The notes under the pieces: generated by a model | What the model saw: only the letters and a program-made list of their open reading frames with translations | Database searches by the model: none | What the model was told of the DNA's origin: nothing | Position numbers and translations under genes: made by a program | In this document: positions 23,368 to 27,798 of the stretch, in pieces | How the letters are laid out: the number at the start of each line of letters is the position of its first letter | Numbering within the stretch: the first letter of the stretch is position 1 | DNA from: an uncultured Lachnospiraceae bacterium | GTDB taxonomy: Bacteria > Bacillota > Clostridia > Lachnospirales > Lachnospiraceae | Assembly (NCBI GenBank): GCA_948688495.1 | Contig: CAPQSW010000034.1 | Location: 10,754-38,551, forward strand | Direction of reading: 5' to 3' | Length of the DNA: 27,798 nt

Positions 23368-23982
23368 CTAAAAGAACCGAAATACGCCAAAAACTTTGCC
23401 TAATATTGTGCAATCCTCAACGATGATAGGATCCATATTATCATTCTCTGGTTGTAAACGGTAATGCCCGTCTTCCTTATAGAAGGTCTTAACTGTTGCG
23501 GAATCCTCTACCAGTGCAACTACCATATCCCCATCGGATGCCGTCGTCTGTCTCTGCACAAGAATATTATCTCCATCAAATATCCCTGCATTGATCATAC
23601 TCTCGCCCTTGATTCTCAGCATAAACGTCTCATCATTCGGCATATACTCTGCCGGAATAGGGAAGTAAGTCTCAACGTTCTCCACTGCAAGCAGCGGTTC
23701 TCCAGCAGCTACATGTCCAAGAAGCGGGACATTCACAACCTCGCGCCGGCTCAGGTTAAAGGTGTCATCAATTATCTCAATAGCCCTCGGTTTCGTCGGA
23801 TCCCGGCGAATATATCCGTTCTTCTCCAATGTCTCCAAATGGGAGTGAACAGAAGAAGTGGACTTTAAATGGACTGCCTCACAAATATCCCTTACAGAAG
23901 GAGGATACCCTCGATTCAAAATCTCACTCTTGATATATTCTAGAATCTCCCTCTGCTTATCACTTATCTTTCCATATGCCAT
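23368..23982 (-). CDS. lexA: SOS repressor LexA
   Basis: A self-cleaving repressor of the DNA-damage response, 204 residues. The winged helix-turn-helix is at 1-70 (ISDKQREILEYI; PSVRDICEAVHLKSTSSVHSHL). The cleavage site is Ala93-Gly94 in GHVAAGEPLLA, and the Ser128 (GESMINAGIFDGD) and Lys165 (ATVKTFYK) dyad is intact. The start is the ATG at 23982, preceded by CAGGAGGTAG; the frame is open 12 codons further but without a ribosome site. It is divergent from a YneA-like gene, with a shared operator region. Autoregulation is likely because an SOS box lies just upstream of its promoter. Confidence 0.97.
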   Translation of the reverse strand: MAYGKISDKQREILEYIKSEILNRGYPPSVRDICEAVHLKSTSSVHSHLETLEKNGYIRRDPTKPRAIEIIDDTFNLSRREVVNVPLLGHVAAGEPLLAVENVETYFPIPAEYMPNDETFMLRIKGESMINAGIFDGDNILVQRQTTASDGDMVVALVEDSATVKTFYKEDGHYRLQPENDNMDPIIVEDCTILGKVFGVFRFF

Positions 23983-24046
23983 AATCCTACCTCCTGTATA
24001 TCTCTTTGGACAATTCATTAATTATGAATCGCTCTATATAATAAAT

Positions 24047-24075
24047 ATCATACCATATTTCTCTATAAAATGCAA
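24047..24075 (-). promoter_or_regulatory. lexA promoter
   Basis: On the minus strand TTGCAT (plus 24075-24070) and TATGAT (plus 24052-24047) are 17 bases apart. This would start the lexA mRNA near 24040, about 58 bases before its ATG. The best SOS box lies 11 bases upstream of the -35 element. Confidence 0.6.
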
Positions 24076-24085
24076 ACACATATTC

Positions 24086-24099
24086 CGAAAATTTGTTCG
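24086..24099. promoter_or_regulatory. SOS box (LexA operator)
   Basis: CGAAA-ATTT-GTTCG matches the Gram-positive LexA consensus CGAAC-N4-GTTCG at 9 of the 10 arm positions. It lies between the -35 boxes of lexA (24070-24075) and the YneA-like gene (24109-24114), so one LexA dimer could control both. Confidence 0.75.
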
Positions 24100-24108
24100 T
24101 AATTTGTG

Positions 24109-24137
24109 TTGACAAATGTATGTTCGTAATATATACT
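24109..24137 (+). promoter_or_regulatory. Promoter of the YneA-like gene
   Basis: A perfect TTGACA (24109-24114) and TATACT (24132-24137) are 17 bases apart. A GTTCG half-site (24122-24126) lies inside the spacer, the expected place for LexA to block RNA polymerase. Confidence 0.8.
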
Positions 24138-24169
24138 TATTTTAAACAAATGTTCGGAATGCACGTTCT
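24113..24169. promoter_or_regulatory. Three weaker SOS-like boxes downstream of the main operator
   Basis: Three more sites have one good half and a poor partner with 4-base spacing: CAAAT-GTAT-GTTCG (24113-24126), TAAAC-AAAT-GTTCG (24143-24156) and GGAAT-GCAC-GTTCT (24156-24169). Each poor half matches CGAAC at 3 of 5 positions. They cover the promoter and early transcribed region of the YneA-like gene and could allow cooperative LexA binding. Confidence 0.45.
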
Positions 24170-24217
24170 GATATATTGATAGAATTGTCGTTGTATTTGG
24201 AGAAGGAGGAGATTTTT

Positions 24218-24556
24218 ATGGTATGCAGAAAGTATAACATGATTTTGGACGGGGTCACACATCATATAATAATTATTGCTGTTTTAATAGCGGCCGCTTG
24301 TACAATAATAGGATTTGGAAGTTTTATAGGCAGCCGCTCCCATGCGTCTGATGACACCAAGTATAAATATTACACAAGTGTGGAGGTCAAGAATGGAGAC
24401 ACCTTATGGGATATTGCATCTGAGCATATAACAGAAGAATACGACAGTCTGCAGGAGTATGTGATGGAAGTAAAGGCTTTGAACGGGCTGCAGGGCGACA
24501 GCATCAAATCTGGGCAGAATTTAGTTATTCCCTATTATTCACTGGAGATGAAATAG
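24218..24556 (+). CDS. YneA-like cell division suppressor, LysM domain protein
   Basis: A 112-residue protein with a short cytoplasmic tail, one membrane helix (about 16-36) and an outer LysM domain (about 52-106: VEVKNGDTLWDIASEHI ... GDSIKSGQNLVIPYY), which binds peptidoglycan. Bacillus YneA has the same plan, is encoded divergently beside lexA, and delays division during SOS induction. The shared operator and position support the same role here; sequence alone would allow another LysM protein. The start is the ATG at 24218 after AAGGAGGAG; the frame runs back to 24176 inside the leader but without a site. A strong terminator follows. Confidence 0.85.
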   Translation: MVCRKYNMILDGVTHHIIIIAVLIAAACTIIGFGSFIGSRSHASDDTKYKYYTSVEVKNGDTLWDIASEHITEEYDSLQEYVMEVKALNGLQGDSIKSGQNLVIPYYSLEMK

Positions 24557-24591
24557 TCCTGTCAACCATTCTGTTTTATCAAACCGCTAAT

Positions 24592-24651
24592 ACACAGTAT
24601 CATCGAGCCATTTTAGCAAACTAAAAAGCAAGGATGATATTGTGTTTTTTT
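24592..24651 (+). terminator. Rho-independent terminator after the YneA-like gene
   Basis: ACACAGTATCATC (24592-24604) pairs with GATGATATTGTGT (24633-24645), 13 pairs with one G-U, followed by six or more T. The loop itself folds: TTTTAG (24611-24616) with CTAAAA (24621-24626) around CAAA. The whole makes a two-tier hairpin. Confidence 0.85.
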
Positions 24652-24668
24652 GTAATTCATTTTATAAT
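24640..24668 (+). promoter_or_regulatory. Promoter of the acyltransferase gene
   Basis: TTGTGT (24640-24645) is followed after 17 bases by a perfect TATAAT (24663-24668). The -35 box lies inside the right arm of the terminator stem. A second weaker -10, TACAAT, is at 24683-24688. Transcription would start about 25 bases before the ATG at 24701. Confidence 0.55.
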
Positions 24669-24700
24669 TATAAAAGATACGTTACAATGGGAGAAAAGAA

Positions 24701-25411
24701 ATGTTCAAATTTTTTTATGTTATTTTTATGAATCTGTTCCGGGCGCCCTATATGATTCCCAAAATGAGGTATCAGGCAAATCATCCAGAACGATACTCAG
24801 AAAAGAAACGGTATGCACTGGTATGCCATGCAATTGATTTAATGAAACGCACTGGACGGATTTATACAAAGGTGTACGGTGAAGAAAATCTTCCCAAAGA
24901 AGGAGGATATATTATGTATCCCAACCATCAGGGAAAATATGACGCACTCGGGATTATCACTACACATAAAGAACCCTGTTCTTTTGTAATGGATAAGTTT
25001 AAGTCTAAAATGATATTGGTAGATGAGATTGTAGATCTGGTACAGGCAAAACGTTTAGACCGAAGTGATGTGCGCCAGGCAATCACGGTATTGAACGAGG
25101 TTGCAGAGGAAGTAAAAAGAGGAAGAAAATATATTATCTTTCCAGAAGGAGGATATGTATTCAACAATAAAAACAAAATGGCTCCATTTAAAGCCGGGAG
25201 CTTTAAATGTGCTTTGAAATCCAAAGTTCCTATTGTGCCGGTGGCGTTGATTGATTCTTATAAAGTATTCAACAGTTTTACCTTAGGCAAAGTAACTACC
25301 CAGGTACATTATTTAAAACCATTGCTATATGAAGAATATAAGAATTTGAAGACAATTGATATTGCAAAGCTTGTACAATCAAAAATAGGTGAGGTGATTG
25401 ATAATATATGA
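24701..25411 (+). CDS. 1-acyl-sn-glycerol-3-phosphate acyltransferase (PlsC-type)
   Basis: Acylates lysophosphatidic acid to phosphatidic acid at the membrane during phospholipid synthesis. The 236-residue protein has an N-terminal hydrophobic segment (about 3-20) and the acyltransferase motifs: NHQGKYD (75-81, catalytic His76 and Asp81, the HX4D block), a middle LVDEIVDLVQAKRLDR region, and FPEGGYVF (147-154), the substrate-binding block. IVPVALIDSYKVF is block IV. The usual PlsC fold is complete. The four-base overlap ATGA links it to dtd, so the two genes are translationally coupled. Confidence 0.9.
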   Translation: MFKFFYVIFMNLFRAPYMIPKMRYQANHPERYSEKKRYALVCHAIDLMKRTGRIYTKVYGEENLPKEGGYIMYPNHQGKYDALGIITTHKEPCSFVMDKFKSKMILVDEIVDLVQAKRLDRSDVRQAITVLNEVAEEVKRGRKYIIFPEGGYVFNNKNKMAPFKAGSFKCALKSKVPIVPVALIDSYKVFNSFTLGKVTTQVHYLKPLLYEEYKNLKTIDIAKLVQSKIGEVIDNI

Positions 25412-25854
25412 AGTTTTTAATCCAACGTGTAGCGTCTGCCTCTGTAGAGGTGGAATCCAGCATTATTGGCAGCATAAAAAAAGGTTTTCTCGTGTTTATC
25501 GGTATCCGTGAGGAAGACACTGTGGAAATTGCAGATAAGATGATTCGTAAGTTGCTTGGTATGAGAATTTTTGAGGATGAAAATGGCAAAACAAATTTAT
25601 CCCTTGCCGATGTTTCGGGCGAATTGTTATTAATTTCACAATTTACGCTGTATGCAGACTGCAGGAAAGGAAATCGTCCTTCTTTTATAAAAGCAGGAAA
25701 TCCTGAATTGGCAAACCACTTATACGAATATATCATCCATGAATGCCAAAAGCAAATACCCATAGTACAGACAGGTTCCTTTGGGGCTGATATGAAAGTT
25801 TCACTTTTGAATGACGGACCATTTACCATTATGCTTGATTCAGATGAGATTTGA
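25408..25854 (+). CDS. dtd: D-aminoacyl-tRNA deacylase
   Basis: Hydrolyses D-amino acids mischarged on tRNA, and glycine from tRNA-Ala. The full-length 148-residue protein has MKFLIQRVASASVEV at the start, the SQFTLYADCRKGNRPSF motif (77-) and, near the C-terminus, NDGPFTIMLDS, the counterpart of the GP-motif NxGPVT. It is the second gene of the acyltransferase transcript. A long inverted repeat follows 22 bases after its stop. Confidence 0.96.
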   Translation: MKFLIQRVASASVEVESSIIGSIKKGFLVFIGIREEDTVEIADKMIRKLLGMRIFEDENGKTNLSLADVSGELLLISQFTLYADCRKGNRPSFIKAGNPELANHLYEYIIHECQKQIPIVQTGSFGADMKVSLLNDGPFTIMLDSDEI

Positions 25855-25876
25855 GGATCTATTGAGGTCCAAAACA

Positions 25877-25912
25877 TATCAGTTCGCGAAATGTTGATTT
25901 TACGAACTGATA
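25877..25912. repeat. 36-bp inverted repeat with an 11-6-11 core, candidate Xer (dif-like) site
   Basis: TATCAGTTCG (25877-25886) and CGAACTGATA (25903-25912) are perfect complements. The core can be read as two 11-bp arms, AGTTCGCGAAA (25881-25891) and TTTTACGAACT (25898-25908), matching at 9 of 11 positions as inverted repeats, around a 6-bp centre TGTTGA. This is the architecture of Xer recombination sites. It lies 115 bases upstream of a XerS-like recombinase gene. No T-run follows on the plus strand, so it is a poor terminator for dtd. The recombination role is a hypothesis. Confidence 0.45.
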
Positions 25913-25958
25913 AGACTATTCAGACAGGTTTCCAGTTTTAAAGGTTGAAATGAAAACT

Positions 25959-25986
25959 TTGCGCTTTAATTTTGCTTTGCTATAAT
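25959..25986 (+). promoter_or_regulatory. Candidate promoter of the recombinase gene
   Basis: TTGCGC (25959-25964) and a perfect TATAAT (25981-25986) are 16 bases apart, 41 bases before the ATG at 26027. The -10 box is strong, the -35 box weak. Confidence 0.6.
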
Positions 25987-26026
25987 AAATATGATGAATA
26001 ACAACTAAAAGAATAAGGAGTACCAT

Positions 26027-27091
26027 ATGGATTACGTGGAACAAATCAACTTGGAAAACAAACGGAAACTGCAGGAATTATTGAAGGAACTGCCCAAATT
26101 CTGCAGTGATTTTTTCCGTTATCTCGATACCCGGAATACCTCGTCGCGGACAAGATTGTCCTATGCCTATGATATGCGCCTGTTTTTTGCTTTTATACAG
26201 GAGAATAACCCAGTATACGCTAAAATTAACATGCACGACATACCTTTGAAAGTTCTCGATGAGATGACCCCGGTGGATATTGAGGAATATCTTGCATATC
26301 TTTCCTATTATGAAAAGGACTCCGGACAGGCTGTTACCAATGGGGAAAAAGGAAAATCAAGAAAGCTTTCTGCCATCCGTACCATGTATAATTACTATTT
26401 TAAAAAAGAATTTATCAAGACAAATGCGCCTTCCATGATAGAGACACCCAAGAAACATAAAGACAATATCATCCGTTTGGATAAGGATGAGGTTGCAGAG
26501 CTGATTGCCACCGTAGAAAACGGAAGTTCCCTGACCGCAAGACAGCTTGCATCACACCAGAAGACAAAATACCGGGATATTGCCATTCTCACCTTGCTTT
26601 TGGGAACGGGAATCCGTGTATCCGAGTGCGTGGGGCTGGATGTTGCAGATGTGAGCTTCAAAAATAATGGAATGCGTATCGTACGCAAAGGCGGAAATGA
26701 ATCTACGGTCTATTTTGGTGAGGAAGTCTCGGATGCACTCTTAGATTATCTGGAAATGGAACGTCCCCGACTGGCAGAAAAGGCGCTTCCCGAACAGGAG
26801 AACGCATTCTTCCTGTCGCTGAAATACAGTCGTCTTACGACGCGTGCTGTGGAAAAGCTTGTCAAAAAATATACACAGGCTGCCAATATCAATAAAAAAA
26901 TTACGCCCCATAAGCTTAGAAGCACCTATGGGACGAATCTTTACAAAGAAACCGGGGATATTTATCTGGTTGCAGACGCCCTTGGCCACAAAAGTGTAGA
27001 AACTACCCGCCAGCACTACGCGGCCATTGATGACGAGCGCAGGAAACTGGCGGGTAAATTCTCTGGAAGCATTTTCCATGAAGATGCATAA
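26027..27091 (+). CDS. Tyrosine recombinase, XerS-like
   Basis: A 354-residue site-specific recombinase. The N-terminal SAM-like DNA-binding domain spans about 25-130, and the catalytic domain 150-345 with all six active-site residues: Arg197 (GTGIRVSE), Lys221 (VRKGG), His295 and Arg298 (TPHKLRST), His321 (LGHKS) and nucleophile Tyr331 (RQHYAAI). It is longer than XerC/XerD (about 300), and the extra segments plus SSLTARQLASHQKTKYRDIAIL resemble streptococcal XerS, which works alone on a site beside its own gene. There are no phage or transposon genes around, which argues for a housekeeping role. AAGGAG precedes the ATG by 6 bases. The gene is convergent with the next one, only 8 bases apart. 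Confidence 0.88.
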   Translation: MDYVEQINLENKRKLQELLKELPKFCSDFFRYLDTRNTSSRTRLSYAYDMRLFFAFIQENNPVYAKINMHDIPLKVLDEMTPVDIEEYLAYLSYYEKDSGQAVTNGEKGKSRKLSAIRTMYNYYFKKEFIKTNAPSMIETPKKHKDNIIRLDKDEVAELIATVENGSSLTARQLASHQKTKYRDIAILTLLLGTGIRVSECVGLDVADVSFKNNGMRIVRKGGNESTVYFGEEVSDALLDYLEMERPRLAEKALPEQENAFFLSLKYSRLTTRAVEKLVKKYTQAANINKKITPHKLRSTYGTNLYKETGDIYLVADALGHKSVETTRQHYAAIDDERRKLAGKFSGSIFHEDA

Positions 27092-27099
27092 AAGCGAAC

Positions 27100-27729
27100 T
27101 CATTTCTTCTTATGCTTTATATCCATATAATGTTTGATCATATCACAGCAGCCCTCAAACCCGAGCTGGCTGCTGTCCAGCGTCAGGTGGTAGCTTCTGG
27201 AATCGCCCCATTTCTTGCTGGAATAATAATTATAATAGCTGGCACGTTTCTTATCCGTCTTGCGGATCATGTCTGCCGCTTTCTCTTTTGTCACTTGAAA
27301 TTTCTCCACGATATGGTTGATACGAAATTCCAAATCTGCGTGGATAAATACATTTAGGCAGTTCGGATAATTTGCCAATGCATAATCTGCACATCTGCCT
27401 ACTATAATACAAGATTCTTTTGCTGCAAGATTCTTGATTGCCTCAAACTGTGCGAGGAATACCTTATGATTCAAGGGCATATCAAGAAATGGTGCTGAGG
27501 TATATCCATTCATGGAATACGTGTCCATTACCAGGGAATACAAAAAGCTGCTGGTCGGCTTCTCATCATGATTTTCAAATATTTCCTCGCATAGCCCGCT
27601 CTCCTTTGCAGCCAGGGACAACAATTCTTTGTCATAACATTTCACATTTAAATCCCCAGAAAGCATCCTCCCGACATCCATACCGCCGCTTCCAAATTCC
27701 CTTCCTATTGTAATAACAAATTTTTCCAT
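27100..27729 (-). CDS. Cytidylate kinase-like family protein
   Basis: A 209-residue P-loop protein. ITIGREFGSGGMDVGRML at the N-terminus contains the nucleotide-binding loop GREFGSGG (9-16), and IIVGRCADYAL and a basic RKTDKKRASYYNYYSSKKWGD-type lid segment (given in part) correspond to the lid and CMP region of cytidylate kinases. This branch (cytidylate kinase-like, Pfam Cytidylate_kin2) is common and often multi-copy in clostridia and differs from canonical Cmk; its substrate is not known. AAAGGTGG precedes the ATG at 27729. A TATAAT-like box on the minus strand at plus 27791-27796 may be its -10, with the -35 beyond the window. Confidence 0.88.
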   Translation of the reverse strand: MEKFVITIGREFGSGGMDVGRMLSGDLNVKCYDKELLSLAAKESGLCEEIFENHDEKPTSSFLYSLVMDTYSMNGYTSAPFLDMPLNHKVFLAQFEAIKNLAAKESCIIVGRCADYALANYPNCLNVFIHADLEFRINHIVEKFQVTKEKAADMIRKTDKKRASYYNYYSSKKWGDSRSYHLTLDSSQLGFEGCCDMIKHYMDIKHKKK

Positions 27730-27798
27730 TCAATTACCACCTTTCTATCGACATTAAGAATTTCATCTCTAAATCATATATTCATAAAAATATTATAG

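Noticed and set aside
25296..25877. Long minus-strand open frame opposite dtd
   Set aside because: It mirrors dtd and the acyltransferase end, with low-complexity Ser/Ile composition and no start signal.
25877..25912. Simple terminator for dtd
   Set aside because: The loop would be 16 bases and no T-run follows; kept as an inverted repeat of other function, though an mRNA 3' end cannot be excluded.
26027..27091. Integrase of a prophage or integrative element
   Set aside because: There are no phage, conjugation or cargo genes, no direct repeats or tRNA nearby, and base use matches the neighbours; a housekeeping Xer role fits better.
27086..27115. Terminator between the recombinase and the cytidylate-kinase-like gene
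   Set aside because: GCATAA/TTATGC leaves an 18-base loop without a T-run, and lies mostly within coding sequence.

Overview
The window looks like chromosomal core DNA from a spore-forming, Gram-positive clostridium, most probably a Lachnospiraceae relative. The reasons are strong AGGAGG-type ribosome binding sites, moderate GC, a YlbJ sporulation membrane protein next to coaD, a Firmicutes-type L27 with a cleavable N-terminus beside the Prp protease, RecU instead of RuvC, a lexA/yneA-type SOS divergon, and the gene order radical SAM - DUF2344 - RNase G - rplU - prp - rpmA - obg - yhbY - nadD - yqeK - rsfS. I see no rRNA, tRNA, CRISPR array, insertion sequence or prophage. The taxonomic call is inference from gene content.

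Layout. (1) 1-3551: the 3' part of coaD, a coiled-coil protein, ylbJ on the minus strand with a possible sigma-E promoter, and a PepD-type dipeptidase. (2) 3589-9275: a tight plus-strand run of M23 peptidase, RsuA-type pseudouridine synthase, HAD phosphatase, YgiQ-type radical SAM protein, RluA-type pseudouridine synthase and RecU resolvase. (3) 9272-14530: a histidine operon, hisZ-hisG-hisD-hisB and then a fusion of a degenerate HisA/HisF-like barrel with HisI and HisE. It starts from a near-consensus promoter whose -35 box overlaps the recU stop codon. hisA, hisF, hisH and hisC are not in the window. (4) 14650-18909: a small one-pass membrane protein, a TIGR03960-type radical SAM protein, its DUF2344 partner and a short RNase E/G. 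(5) 18910-23307: the ribosome-assembly and NAD cluster, with an L21 leader in front of rplU. (6) 23329-24651: lexA and a divergent LysM protein resembling the division inhibitor YneA, with an operator region holding one good SOS box and three weaker ones between the genes. (7) 24701-27798: a PlsC-type acyltransferase, D-aminoacyl-tRNA deacylase, a XerS-like tyrosine recombinase, and a convergent cytidylate-kinase-like protein.

How it fits together. L21, Prp, L27, Obg, YhbY and RsfS all serve 50S assembly or silencing, and Prp should trim the L27 made by the next gene. HisZ is needed by the short-form HisG beside it. LexA should repress both itself and the YneA-like protein. The least explained signals are the 11-6-11 inverted repeat upstream of the XerS-like recombinase (a candidate dif-like site), the barrel-HisIE fusion that has lost one catalytic aspartate, the clustered SOS half-sites, and a possible leaderless sigma-E transcript of ylbJ.
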